DNA of 64,000 nucleotides from NCBI GenBank assembly GCA_001970955.1, contig MPUH01000205.1, forward strand, positions 1 through 64,000, in the 5' to 3' direction. The notes beneath the pieces were generated by a model. It searched no databases, was not told the origin of the DNA, and worked only from the letters and a program-made list of their open reading frames with translations. Source of the DNA: Stentor coeruleus. Taxonomy: Eukaryota; Ciliophora; Heterotrichea; Heterotrichida; Stentoridae. A program made the translations under genes and the position numbers. This document shows positions 27,283 to 38,171 of this stretch, in pieces (the first letter of the stretch is position 1; each line of letters begins with the position of its first letter).

Positions 27283-28575
27283 TTAATTAAGCCAAGGGTG
27301 TAATAAAGCTTTTTTTGGAGTGATTCGGAGCTTTGGATCTGTGGCAAGGGTTTTTTTTATGAAATCTTTGAATAAATGGTTTTCGTTTGATAGAAGATCG
27401 TCGAGAGTTTGTGGTGAATCCCAATTTTTGGTGTTTTCAACGTGTTTTCCTGGTAAGGGACCAATGGTTTCTTGTATTTGATAGAGAAGCTGCTGTTCTG
27501 ATAGGGCAGTGAAAAGGATTTTACCTTTGTAAAGTTCGATTAATATGCACCCGAAGCTCCACATGTCAATAGCACATGTAAATTTCCCTTCACTTATCTC
27601 AGGTGCTGCATAAGCTAGCATTGGATAGCTAAAAAGTTCTTTATCTTTATTAAGTATTGAAGAGTTGAAATCAATAATCTTATAATGATAATCATTCCCA
27701 ACAGGTTTTTTTGCTTGAAGTATATTCTCCGTATTCAAATCACAATGAATAATATTATTAACACTTAATAAATCCAAAGCTTTAAGTACATCAATAGCAA
27801 ATCTTTGTAAAAAATCCACATTTTCAATAAAAACCTCTGATATTGTAGAAACCGGTTCATAAAGCAATTCTTGAACAATAAAAAGATGTTCTTTGAAATA
27901 AAAATAATCAAGAAGTTTGATTATATTATGCTGAGATATATCTTTACAAGAAGCTTGTAAGTTTTTTAGTATTCTTAATTCGTTTAATCCACGTTTAAAG
28001 CTTTGTTTATCATTTAGAATGATTTTAACACAAACTTTATTTTTTTTGTGTGTATCAAGACAGGATAAAAGACAGGAAATTTGAGTATTTGAAATAGTTC
28101 GGTCTATGCGATATTTGTCTGATATGGTTTCTCCTATGATTATTGGAAAATCCCGGGTGATTTCATAACCTGTACGGCCTGGGGTATAAATATAAGGGAT
28201 TTCTAATATTTTTTGGCTTTGGTAATCAGGAGTCAGATGTGGGATTTTGTTTATTTCAGCGTTTTCTTCTACTTCTATGAAAGAAAATGTTGTTTCTTCA
28301 GTACCGTTGTTGCTAAAAGAAAAATCTTGCAAATGATGCTGGTGAAATACTTGAGATGGAAGCTGACTGTTTAAATATTCAAGTTTTTCTGCATGATCTG
28401 ATAAGAGGATTTTATGCTCATGCAATTGATGAAGCCTTTTTTCTAGTTCTAGTTGGTAAAGATATAGCCTTCGGGATCTGATTAAGTATTCGTCTTTCAT
28501 CTTGATAACTTCATCTTGCATTTTGTTGAGCTCTTCACTTTCATCTATGCTTAAGTCAAACATTAATAAAATCAA
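27283..28575 (-). CDS. DYRK-like protein kinase homologue, probably inactive
   Basis: A 430-aa protein with a coiled coil at residues about 12-70 and a kinase fold at about 150-430. The VAIK Lys is kept (K184, VCVKII). The catalytic loop reads HCDLNTEN (D279, N284 kept), where the usual Lys is N281. The DFG motif is DFN (D302, G304 to N). HCDL, IIDFxSS and the sequence around APE resemble DYRK/CMGC kinases, but the glycine-rich loop is absent (ISNTQISCLL) and no activation-loop YxY is present. It is therefore likely a pseudokinase or a weak kinase acting as a scaffold. The frame is complete. Confidence 0.82.
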   Translation of the reverse strand: MILLMFDLSIDESEELNKMQDEVIKMKDEYLIRSRRLYLYQLELEKRLHQLHEHKILLSDHAEKLEYLNSQLPSQVFHQHHLQDFSFSNNGTEETTFSFIEVEENAEINKIPHLTPDYQSQKILEIPYIYTPGRTGYEITRDFPIIIGETISDKYRIDRTISNTQISCLLSCLDTHKKNKVCVKIILNDKQSFKRGLNELRILKNLQASCKDISQHNIIKLLDYFYFKEHLFIVQELLYEPVSTISEVFIENVDFLQRFAIDVLKALDLLSVNNIIHCDLNTENILQAKKPVGNDYHYKIIDFNSSILNKDKELFSYPMLAYAAPEISEGKFTCAIDMWSFGCILIELYKGKILFTALSEQQLLYQIQETIGPLPGKHVENTKNWDSPQTLDDLLSNENHLFKDFIKKTLATDPKLRITPKKALLHPWLN

Positions 28576-29471
28576 AAGAAAAAATATAGTTTTATATGAA
28601 AGATATGAAGAGTTTTTTTTTGATGATTTGATAAGGTAAACCAGTTGAATTTTATAAGATTTTTGAGCTGGAAATAAAGAAAAGGCTGATTTTTAAAGAG
28701 TTATGGGGTGATTAGTTAGGCAATTTTTTTTTTTATGTTAGGGTTTTTTGTATGATGAATCAAAATAAAAATCGTTTATATAAATTTTTGAAAGGGTTTA
28801 TATAACTAAACATTATTTCAACTCTGAAATCTTAAATATTATTTAATAAAATACCAAGGTTATAGTTAATGTCTATTAAATTTGTATTGAAATAGAGATT
28901 ATTTTAAATATAAATTATGTTGCTGAGTATTAAATTTTAATAAAAAATAAAACTACTTTGATTTATTATTATCTATATTCAAATATCCAATCTACTAATA
29001 ATATTACTTCATAATATAAGCTAAGTAGTTGTTTTATTAACTTAAAGCAAAGTTATGCTTATTTTATTTAGTAATAATAATACTTAACTAATAAAAAATA
29101 TATTCCATATAATGTAGTTTAGAACTTAGAAATAATTTAAGTCAGAAGTATATAGAGAAAATTGAACTAATCTTAAATGTAAGTGAAGAAAATTTTAATG
29201 TGTTTTTTTTTTAAGAACTAATTCACCTATTTTACAATAATAAATTCACCGATAAATTCATGATTTTTCAGGTAATCATTCTTGCAAACTTATAAAGTAT
29301 TCCCATCATCAATTCATCAAGATCTTTTAAAACCCTGCTCAAAACTCAACGTCTATCCTAATTTAAATTTTCTATAATAACATAATTTTATATTGTATAT
29401 TATAAATTCCGTATAAAATGTAACCTTAAATAAATTTACTTAGTTTTAACTTTAATAAAATACTAAAATCA
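28576..29471. other. intergenic
   Basis: AT-rich gap between the divergent kinase-like gene and histidine kinase A. The part near the kinase-like gene start is G-rich and C-poor. No gene, RNA or repeat was seen. Confidence 0.55.
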
Positions 29472-31648
29472 ATGGAAAGTACCAAAGATAATAAAGCTCA
29501 TACAGTACTTAAAAGTATCAAACAGCAGACTTCTACATATAGAGTTAATCTTGCATTACGCTTAGGCTTTATATCAATAACTATTCATTTGCTAATCGAT
29601 CTTATAACATTCAAGCTGTTTGAAAATATACAACAAAAGATTATTTTAGTTCTTATGTATCCTGTACTTTTTATGCATTATGTGATGCTAAAAACGTACC
29701 CTGAGACTAGTTTTTTTGTATCAATAAGCATGGCAGGTGTAATAAACATAATCCTTATATTCTATACCCATGTGCTGCACCTAGAAAATGAATTGATATG
29801 GAGTCAGCTTTCTATAGTAATCACATCACTATATGAAAGCTATCTATTTTCCAATATAACTTCTATTGTGGTTGTGTCTATAAAGCATACTGGAATTTGG
29901 ATTGGAGCAGGGTTTTACTACGAAAAAATCTCTCTAAAAAACCCAGCTGATGTTCTTACCAGTTCATTGGCAATGATAGTTTTTTATTTTCTGGTTATGT
30001 ATTGCGATTATATCAAAGACCTTGAAATGTGTAAATCTAAGTTAGACGTAGATGCTTATCATAAGAAAATTATTACAATAGTTGAAGCTATTTCTGATAG
30101 TATAATTGTCATAGANCAAATGAGAAAATTATTACAATAGTTGAAGCTATTTCTGATAGTATAATTGTCATAGACTCAGAACTTCATGAACTTTTCTCAA
30201 ACACTTCAGCAAAGAAAATCATATCAGGATTACCTATAGACTATTATCTCCTACAAAGTAAATATCATAGAAAAAATTATCATAGCGATCAAGAAAGCCT
30301 TTTCATATCAGATATAAAAGCTTTTTTCAAATCAGGTCTAGGAAATGAAGTAAATTTTGGTGTAACAATATATGAAAACCGTATGATAGAATGGAAAGGT
30401 AAGCTTCTAGAATGGGATGGAATAATAGCCTTGATTCTTTTTGGCAGAGATATAACAGAAATAATCATTTTAGAAAAGGAAACCACTGCTGGACAATATA
30501 AGTCAGCACTACTTTTAACAGTATCACACGAGCTTAGAACTCCAATAAATGCAATACTTGCTGTCACTGAAACTATTAAAGAAATGCCAAACCTTCCTGA
30601 GTCTATACCATCAAATTTAGAAATAATTTCTTGTTCTTGTGCTTGTCAGTTGTATTTGATTAATGACCTTTTAGATTATGCTCAAATCATTTCAGGAAGT
30701 TTGAAAATTGTCAAGAATGGGTTTTCATTGTACAATATGCTGAATGACTGTGTAAAAATTATTCAAATACAGTTGAAAGATAAAAGGGTGCAGTTGAAGT
30801 TGATTTATGAGGGAATACCAGAGAAAATTATTACTGACCCCAATAGATTAAAGCAAGTGATTTTGAATTTGCTGAGCAATGCGAAAAAGTTCACTTTTGA
30901 AGGATTGATATGTTTGAAAGTTGGGTTTTCAAATGGAATGTTGAGTATTAAATGCACAGATACAGGTGTCGGTATATCATTAGATAAAAGGGCGATATTA
31001 TTCACCCAATTTTGTAAAATAGACACAACAGCTAGTATGAATCCACAAGGTGTTGGCCTTGGATTAACTATTTCTAATATGCTAGTAAAAGAGTTAGGAG
31101 GTGATAAGATTATTGTTGAATCTGAAGTTGGTAAAGGATCATGTTTTTCTTTTAGTATCCCAGTTGATGAAGGCTTTGGGTTAATTGTTGAAGTTCCTGA
31201 AGAAAACAGCCAAGTCTCAATACCTTGTATACACACTAAGACCATAATGCGTAAAATCAATATACTTATTGTAGACGACTCATATTTCAATATAATGGCT
31301 ATGACAAAAATATTAAAAAATGAAGGTTTCTGTTGTTATTCAGTACAAAATGGTTATGAAGCTATAGAAAAAATCAAACACCAAGCTTTTGCCTGTGTGT
31401 TGATGGACTGCGATATGCCTATTATTGATGGTTGGGAAACAACAAGGCTTATAAAATTCATGTTTGAGAAAAAAGAAATCGAAGCTTTGCCCCCTATAAT
31501 AGCATCAACTGCTTATAATTGTGGAAGTGTAGTCAAACTATGTATTGAATCAGGAATGAATGATGTTATTATAAAACCATGTGCAAAAGAAATGCTTCTT
31601 GAAAAAATAAGGTATTGGGTGAACCAATATGAAAATTCTTATCACTAA
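29472..31648 (+). CDS. membrane hybrid histidine kinase A (frame split by an N-join)
   Basis: An N-terminal membrane region (about residues 25-180, several helices) is followed by a short PAS-like linker. A HisKA domain carries the phospho-acceptor His in SHELRTPIN. The HATPase domain has N-box NLLSNAKKF, G1 DTGVGIS and G2 GVGLGLTIS. The C-terminal receiver has its DD pair in ILIVDDSYFN, the phospho-acceptor Asp in LMDCDMPIIDGWE and Lys in IIKPC. It relays phosphate from His to Asp, but the signal sensed is unknown. A 51-nt duplication around an N at 30116 splits the frame (29472-30140 and 30383 onward). Comparison with kinase B downstream shows it is one gene. Paralogue and tandem neighbour of kinase B. 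Confidence 0.87.
30065..30174. repeat. N-joined 51-nt direct duplication in kinase A (probable artefact)
   Basis: 30065-30115 recurs at 30124-30174 around an N at 30116 and a few unreliable bases. The extra length is not a multiple of three and interrupts the kinase frame. Confidence 0.88.
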
Positions 31649-32256
31649 TATTGAAATTCATAATATAGGAGTAAATATGATTTAGTGTATGTAAAGAATT
31701 TTTTTTTGATGATTTGAAGAATTGGAATAAATATTTACAGGATTATAAATTGGATTTATTGAAAGAAATTTTATTTTGTAGAGAATTTTCATTACTTGAG
31801 AATTATTGTAATAGAATTTGTGAGTGATGTTTGATAGGAATAATATGAAAGTTTGAATAAATTATTTTAGTAATTTTTTGAGAGCTTCTGATGAAAAATG
31901 TTAGAATATTAAAAATTATAAACTAAATCTTTTAATATCTTTAAAAGTTATTAAACCCATCTTTTACTCTCATCATTTCCAAAAATCCACACCAAACTTA
32001 TCATCTTTATCCCTTTTCCAAAACAAAATCCAATCCTAATTTCAATAAAAATGCAAAAATATCATCAACAAAACAAAAATTCCTTTTCTTCAAAATCATT
32101 AATTTTCTAGCCTAACCTATACCCGCAAAATCTTATAATTTCCATCCTCAAAAACCCCATTTCCAGAATATTCTTCCCTTGTCATTAATCCACTACAATA
32201 AAAACCGATTATTTTTTGTTTTCTAAAAAACCATAAACTTTCTCTTAATAATAAAT
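31649..32256. other. intergenic with clear strand-skew switch
   Basis: Between the tandem kinases. About 31680-31910 is C-poor and G-rich on the plus strand, then about 31930-32250 is almost free of G. No gene was seen. Confidence 0.6.
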
Positions 32257-34371
32257 ATGCAAAGTAAAATACAAATAAAGTCCTCAGCTTTACTCCAAGA
32301 ACTCAAACAACAAACAGCTTTTTTCAGATCAGGTGTTTCAATATCAACAGGGCTCTTTCTAGTAACTTTACATTTACTTGTAGACATGTATTATCATGGG
32401 CTTTTAGGAAATATTTGTCAAAAAATTATTCTGATTATTGTAATCCTCTTATTACAATTTCCTTTTAAATACATTTCCAAGATCGCTGAGTATAGCAAAA
32501 TTACTAACTTTGCCCTAGCAGAATTTGTTAATATTCTTACTATTTTATATTCAGTTCGGCTACATGACCATAATAAGTTTGTATGGGCTCAGACTTCAGC
32601 GGTTGTTTCCACTTTTTATCAAGGATTTTTGTTTTCTAACGCGGTTTCATCAGCGCTGTTTGCAATTAAACAGACTGGGATTTGGGTCATTGCTGAGTTA
32701 TATTTTGGGAAATATGTCCCTGAAGATGTTTCTGCAGAAATTGTTGGGATTATAGGGTTATGTGTTTATTATTTTGTGTCTTGTTATTGTAATTCGGTTA
32801 AGGATCAAGAGATGTGTGAGTATAAACTACAAGTGGATAGTACTCATCAAAAGATATTTGATGTGGTGGAGACAATTTCAGATACAATTTGTGTTGTGAA
32901 TTCTAAGTGCGAGGTATTATTTTCGAATTCATCTGCTGAGTGTTTGGCAAAGAGTGAAACAATTATGCAGTATTTGCTAAAGTGCGAATACCACAGGAAG
33001 TATTTTGAAGGGAAAAATGTTAAAAATAGCATCGTCGAAGACATAAAAGAAGTTTTTTCCTTAGAACCAGGCCAAGAAGTTGAGTTTGGAGTAGTGAGCC
33101 AAGACCAAATTTACACTGAATGGAAAGGCAAAATAATCGAATGGGATGAGCAAGTTTCCATGATTCTCAGTGGTCGTAATGTAACCCAATTACTTGACTT
33201 AGAACGAGAATACTCAGAAAGTCAATACAAATCAGCTTTACTTAGAACAGTTTCACATGAGCTCCGAACCCCAATAAACGCTGTAATTGCAATAACTCAA
33301 ACAATAAAAGAAAGTAAAAACCTCACCGATGAAAACCGAGAAAACCTCGATATTATAATTGGATCATGTAGTTTTCAATTATGCCTTATAAATGATTTAC
33401 TTGACTACGCACAAATAATTGCAGGAAGTTTAAAAATAAACATCATGCCTTTTGATATAAAAAAAATAGTTGGAGAGTGTATGAAATTAATTGAAATACA
33501 GTTACAAGGCAGAGCTATTATATTAAAAAAATCATATAAAAATGTTCCAGATATAATTAATAGTGACCCATATAGAATTAAACAGATTATATTGAATTTA
33601 TTGAGTAATGCTCAGAAGTTTACAATAAAAGGATGGATTTGTATAGAGGTTATATATAAAGAAGGAGAAATTGAAGTAAAATGTAAAGATACAGGGATTG
33701 GGATACCTAAAGAAAAATATTCTATGTTGTTTACACAGTATGGGAAAATTGAAGATTCATTTACTTTAAATCCACAAGGTGTTGGATTAGGGTTGATGAT
33801 TTCTAATATGTTGGTTAAAAAAATTGGAGGAGATGGGATTAATGTTAAGTCTAAGATTAATAGAGGCTCTTGTTTTTCATTTAATTTCAAAGTTGAAGAG
33901 GGGATAAGACAATCTGTAGAAATACCAGAAGAAGATGTGCATGTTAGTTTACCTATACTTTGGGTTAAGGCCGTACAACAGAAGATTGAAATTTTGATAG
34001 TCGACGATACATATTTTAATATCCTAGCTTTAATGCAGTTACTAAAATGTGAAGGAATATCGTGTTCCTTTGCTTTAAACGGCCAAGAGGCTATAGAAAA
34101 AATAAAATCCAACAGTTATTCTTGTATTTTAATGGATTGCGAAATGCCGATATTAGATGGATGGGAGACATCAAAAATACTCAAAGAACTTTATTTAAAA
34201 AAAGAAATACCCTATTTGCCACCTATAATCGCTTCAACTGCATATACTTCAGAGCAAATAATGGCGAAATGCTTAGAATGTGGTATGTGCGATGTTTTAA
34301 TTAAACCTTGTGAAAAAAGCATAGTATTAAATAAAATCGGATATTGGATTTCAAATTCTAATATCAATTAG
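32257..34371 (+). CDS. membrane hybrid histidine kinase B
   Basis: A 704-aa paralogue of kinase A, complete. Hydrophobic helices span about residues 25-180. A linker with IFDVVETISDTICVVNSKCE is probably the start of a PAS fold. The phospho-acceptor is H334 in SHELRTPIN. The ATP-binding domain has NLLSNAQKF, DTGIGIP and GVGLGLMIS. The receiver has D583/D584, phospho-acceptor D627 (LMDCEMPILDGWE) and K683 (LIKPC). It carries both transmitter and receiver, so it needs a phosphotransfer partner, none of which is seen here. Tandem duplication with kinase A is clear from the same domain order and near-identical motifs. Confidence 0.92.
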   Translation: MQSKIQIKSSALLQELKQQTAFFRSGVSISTGLFLVTLHLLVDMYYHGLLGNICQKIILIIVILLLQFPFKYISKIAEYSKITNFALAEFVNILTILYSVRLHDHNKFVWAQTSAVVSTFYQGFLFSNAVSSALFAIKQTGIWVIAELYFGKYVPEDVSAEIVGIIGLCVYYFVSCYCNSVKDQEMCEYKLQVDSTHQKIFDVVETISDTICVVNSKCEVLFSNSSAECLAKSETIMQYLLKCEYHRKYFEGKNVKNSIVEDIKEVFSLEPGQEVEFGVVSQDQIYTEWKGKIIEWDEQVSMILSGRNVTQLLDLEREYSESQYKSALLRTVSHELRTPINAVIAITQTIKESKNLTDENRENLDIIIGSCSFQLCLINDLLDYAQIIAGSLKINIMPFDIKKIVGECMKLIEIQLQGRAIILKKSYKNVPDIINSDPYRIKQIILNLLSNAQKFTIKGWICIEVIYKEGEIEVKCKDTGIGIPKEKYSMLFTQYGKIEDSFTLNPQGVGLGLMISNMLVKKIGGDGINVKSKINRGSCFSFNFKVEEGIRQSVEIPEEDVHVSLPILWVKAVQQKIEILIVDDTYFNILALMQLLKCEGISCSFALNGQEAIEKIKSNSYSCILMDCEMPILDGWETSKILKELYLKKEIPYLPPIIASTAYTSEQIMAKCLECGMCDVLIKPCEKSIVLNKIGYWISNSNIN

Positions 34372-34552
34372 AACTGTAAATAACATACTTTTACCACATC
34401 ATGTGCTTGTCCATCGTATTTGGCATTATTTTTTTGGTTTATGCATATACAAGTCGTTAGTGTATTGCAAAATCATAGTTTCTTAGTCTAAAATTAAAAA
34501 AAATGCATATAATCCATGTGAAATTTTATAGCTCAATGCTAGACAACAAAGT

Positions 34553-35701
34553 TTAAGCAAATTCCTTATTATTTAAAGTCCTATTCGACTCTATATTTTT
34601 ATTCCCCGAAGGTTTTTTCTGAACTTTAATCTTATTATCCTCTGTAGTCAATGTTTGAACAACAACTGGTTTAGAATTCAAAGACTCTTTATCAAAATCC
34701 GCATTAATTCTCTTTAAATCACTATATCTTTCTCTTATTTTCTGTAGCATCATAACCAATTTATCAGGATCTTCCATTTCTTGATCAGGAACATTAACTT
34801 TTAAAGGTTTATTTGCTTCAGTATTCATTGTAACTTTTTTCTTTTTTTCCTCATCAGTTATTTGTTTTGATTTTATACTTGGTTTACTCTGCATAGCTTT
34901 GCTGTATATATTTTTTATTGATAGTTCAATTTTAGCTCTTTGGGCTTTATGTTCTATTCTTGATATACGTTGTTGTTCTTGTTTAGATTGGAGTTGCCCA
35001 ATTTCAGAATTCAGTTCTTCGATTTGTCCTTCAAGAGTCCGAACTAAGCTTTGATATTGTCCGATGCTTTCGCTTAGATTGCTGAATTCTTTGAAAAAAG
35101 ATTCTTTTTCAGTTTCTGTTTCTTCTTCAAGTTTCCTATATTGATGGCTTAAATTATCAACACTTTTCTTTAAAGTTCTACACCTGTTAATCAAATGTGA
35201 AATTTCTTCATAATCCTCACTTCTTTCAACAACTTTTTCTAGGACTGACTTATATTTTGAATACTCATAGATTTTTTTCTCAACTTCTTGTAATTCTGAA
35301 AGCACTCCAGCTTTGGCTTCAAGTTTTTTTTTCATTTCTGCATCACGACTTATGAGCATTTGATTTTCTTTATTAAGCTTTTCTGTTTCCTGTTTGCCTT
35401 TGTGATCGTAATTTTGAATTATGTTTTTTTTCTTGTCGATTAGGTCACGGGTTTTTTCTTGGTCTTCTTTGAGTTTTTTAGAAAAGTTCTCGAGTTCAGA
35501 GTTTTTACGCTTGTATTCTTCCATTTTCTCTGATAGCAACTCTTCGATTTCACGTTGCTTCTTTTCTTTTTTTAATAATCTTATGGTTTGGCTCTCGTAA
35601 TGATAGCTTTGAACTTCAGCATGAATTTGTTTAAATAATGATTCTCTTTCATCTTTTTTCAATGTCTCCAGTGGTCTTAAGCCTCTTCTTTTATCTGCCA
35701 T
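34553..35701 (-). CDS. DUF4200 coiled-coil protein (CCDC42/CFAP73-like)
   Basis: A 382-aa protein, almost entirely coiled coil from about residue 20 to 280. The segment YEYSKYKSVLEKVVERSEDY followed by EEISHLINRCRTLKKSVDNL fits the DUF4200 pattern (Y-FL-VV... then a RY-TL-like segment) found in CCDC42, CFAP73/MIA2 and CCDC38. These proteins sit on axonemal dynein-regulatory structures or manchette/basal bodies. The C-terminal 100 residues are basic and unstructured. The family call is moderate because coiled coils align easily. Tail to tail with kinase B, 181 bases apart. Confidence 0.6.
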   Translation of the reverse strand: MADKRRGLRPLETLKKDERESLFKQIHAEVQSYHYESQTIRLLKKEKKQREIEELLSEKMEEYKRKNSELENFSKKLKEDQEKTRDLIDKKKNIIQNYDHKGKQETEKLNKENQMLISRDAEMKKKLEAKAGVLSELQEVEKKIYEYSKYKSVLEKVVERSEDYEEISHLINRCRTLKKSVDNLSHQYRKLEEETETEKESFFKEFSNLSESIGQYQSLVRTLEGQIEELNSEIGQLQSKQEQQRISRIEHKAQRAKIELSIKNIYSKAMQSKPSIKSKQITDEEKKKKVTMNTEANKPLKVNVPDQEMEDPDKLVMMLQKIRERYSDLKRINADFDKESLNSKPVVVQTLTTEDNKIKVQKKPSGNKNIESNRTLNNKEFA

Positions 35702-36474
35702 ATATAAATGCTTATATTTTAAGTATTCAATATCTTATATGTCTAAAAGCAAGTAAAGAAATATTTAATATTATATTAATTATAATTAAATGTATTAGTA
35801 AAATAACAGTTTGATAGATTATTGATAAAAGAAAATCAATATAAACCAGATATTAAATGTTACTAAAACTAATTTACTACTTAGAAAAACTATATTTCCT
35901 TTATTTTTTGGTATATTTAACTAAATCTTAATGTAATTTATATACTCATTATGCAAATTATTTATCATTTTCATATAAAATAAATTGACCTACATTTTTT
36001 TTTCACCTTATAATATAAGCTTTAAATTTGTTATCAGTATACAATTTATAAGGTTTGATTTCAAGCAAAATCTTGATTTTAAATAAAAAAATTGTGAAGG
36101 TAATAATGTATAAGTAACTTTAACTATATTCAATCGTGAAAAGTTTTTATTAACAAAGACATCCAAATCCTTTTATTTAATTTAGAATTAGCTTTTATTA
36201 TTTCTAAGGTAAAATTTATAATTTATTTCACCTTGATTTAGTTTTAAAAACACTTTTCCAATAAGACATTCCACAATTTTTTAAAACATTCAAATTCTAA
36301 TAAAGTTTTTTAGCAATAACACACATTAAAAAATATTAAATTAATAAACCTTATCAAACAATAAAGTATAAAAAACCTTATCTTTTACATTCAAAAAACC
36401 TTATCTCGAAAACTCCTTATAAATTAATAATTTTCATTACAAATACTAAACTTAAAGAATATTATTTATAAAAA
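35702..36474. other. intergenic
   Basis: AT-rich stretch between two minus-strand genes. The half near the GTPase end is G-poor on the plus strand. No gene or repeat was seen. Confidence 0.55.
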
Positions 36475-38055
36475 TTATGGTGGATCTATACGTCTAACAG
36501 TTATAATCGTGCCAAGTGCTGTCATAAATGTATCACGTATCATTAACTTTGTGCCAATAGTAATATACTCAGGGTGATATAAAAAATGGAACTTAAACTT
36601 CATAATTTCATGAGGATTTACTTGTTCTGGACCTGAAACAATAGCAACACATTGAGTTATTGTTTGTGTATAGACCAATGGCTTATAAGAACTTTTTATT
36701 ATCCTTGTATTTATACTATCATCAATTGTCCATACTAGGCATTCAAATTCTAATGATGGCATAGGATTAGAAGTTACATCAACTAATACCATACCTCTTC
36801 GAAGCTCTTGAACTTTATTTACTTGGAAACTACAAAATTGCCCAGCTGTAACTGAATGGACTGATATTTCTTTAACATGTATTCCTAATACGATTACAGG
36901 AATGAATTTACCTGATAAGTCAGGGCCAAGAAGTAGTTTTTCACCTAGTCGAGCTTTGCCTTTTATCATAATACCACATAAAATAACCATACTTTCTCGG
37001 GTATACCATTTTTCTAAATAAAACTCGGTTGAACTGCATTCTTCGTAGTTGTTTCTAGATGGAAGGAGGTTTAAAAAACTGATGACTAAATCTTTGTTTA
37101 ATGAAGTTTTTAAAGATATAGAAAACACTGGGACTATGTTTTCTTGGAGGAATGTTCTTGAATATAGGACCACATCTTCTGGAGAAAGGACTTCGAGGAG
37201 GATTTTTTCTCTTTTGCATAATTCACCTCGGAGGTAGTCTAGAGTTCCATCTACTTTTGAGCTAGTCGCTTTGTCACATTTAGATAATATTATCATAAAA
37301 GGGATATTCAAAGCTGTAATCATACTAAGATACTCTGTGTTATTTGAAGGGTTCATATTACTAGGATCAATCATAAGAATAAAATACTCAGGACACTGAC
37401 TTATAAGCCCATAAAAAAGTGTACTTCTATACTTTTTATTCCCTGGCAAGTCTATAAAACTTATAAGCTTACTTGACTTCATAACAAGTTCAGCCCAGCT
37501 TTTATTATGTTTGATTATCTTACCCCTGCAATCAAAACCAACAAGATGCTGAGTAACACTAGCTGTAAAGCCTTGTTTTTTTTCATGCATATGCCTTAGT
37601 ATTGCATTTCTTGCGCTTCCTCTTCCATTTTCTTTAACACCTTTGCTGACTACTCCGATAAAACTACTTTTCCCTGATTGACTTTCTCCAATTAAAGCAA
37701 CCCGAATGTCGATTATATAAGTTTGCAACTGAGATTTTCTGATAAGAACCTGTGCTACTGTGCCATTTCCCATACTTTGTTTTGATAGAAGCTGGAGGTT
37801 GGCTTTAACTTCTTCGGCGATTAAACGCATATTTGAGATAGCTAGATCTAATGATGCATTTGATAAACCGATACTCTCACCTTTACTGTCTAAACCGATC
37901 GTGTATTGAATTTCTCCATGTGCGGCGAGAAGTTTGCTTTCCAACTGGCTTTTTAGCCTTTCTATCCTGGCACTACAAGGATGCAAAAAGTTCAATGCGA
38001 ATTCTAGTTGATTCCAAGCGGATTGCTCTTCGTGCTCTATAGACTGTGAGTCCAT
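36475..38055 (-). CDS. GTPBP1/2-like translational GTPase homologue
   Basis: A 526-aa protein. Residues about 115-330 are the GTPase domain. DIRVALIGESQSGKSSFIGV holds the P-loop (residues about 123-130), and KGVKENGRGSARNAILRHMHE is a near-diagnostic GTPBP1-family segment. G3 is FIDLPGNKKY and G4 ILSKCDKA. Domains II and III follow to the C-terminus. GTPBP1 is linked to mRNA turnover and ribosome rescue. The His after DxxG, needed in EF-Tu-like enzymes to activate water, is Asn here, and the Asp before GKS is Ser, so hydrolysis may be slow or altered. Otherwise full length. Confidence 0.85.
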   Translation of the reverse strand: MDSQSIEHEEQSAWNQLEFALNFLHPCSARIERLKSQLESKLLAAHGEIQYTIGLDSKGESIGLSNASLDLAISNMRLIAEEVKANLQLLSKQSMGNGTVAQVLIRKSQLQTYIIDIRVALIGESQSGKSSFIGVVSKGVKENGRGSARNAILRHMHEKKQGFTASVTQHLVGFDCRGKIIKHNKSWAELVMKSSKLISFIDLPGNKKYRSTLFYGLISQCPEYFILMIDPSNMNPSNNTEYLSMITALNIPFMIILSKCDKATSSKVDGTLDYLRGELCKREKILLEVLSPEDVVLYSRTFLQENIVPVFSISLKTSLNKDLVISFLNLLPSRNNYEECSSTEFYLEKWYTRESMVILCGIMIKGKARLGEKLLLGPDLSGKFIPVIVLGIHVKEISVHSVTAGQFCSFQVNKVQELRRGMVLVDVTSNPMPSLEFECLVWTIDDSINTRIIKSSYKPLVYTQTITQCVAIVSGPEQVNPHEIMKFKFHFLYHPEYITIGTKLMIRDTFMTALGTIITVRRIDPP

Positions 38056-38171
38056 ATTAATACATTATTAAATTCCCATCCAGCCATTATTTGTCAAGCA
38101 TTTCATGTTATGGAAAACCTCAACAACACATACAAGACTAGTCTTTGCCTTAAAACTAAAAACTAAATCTT

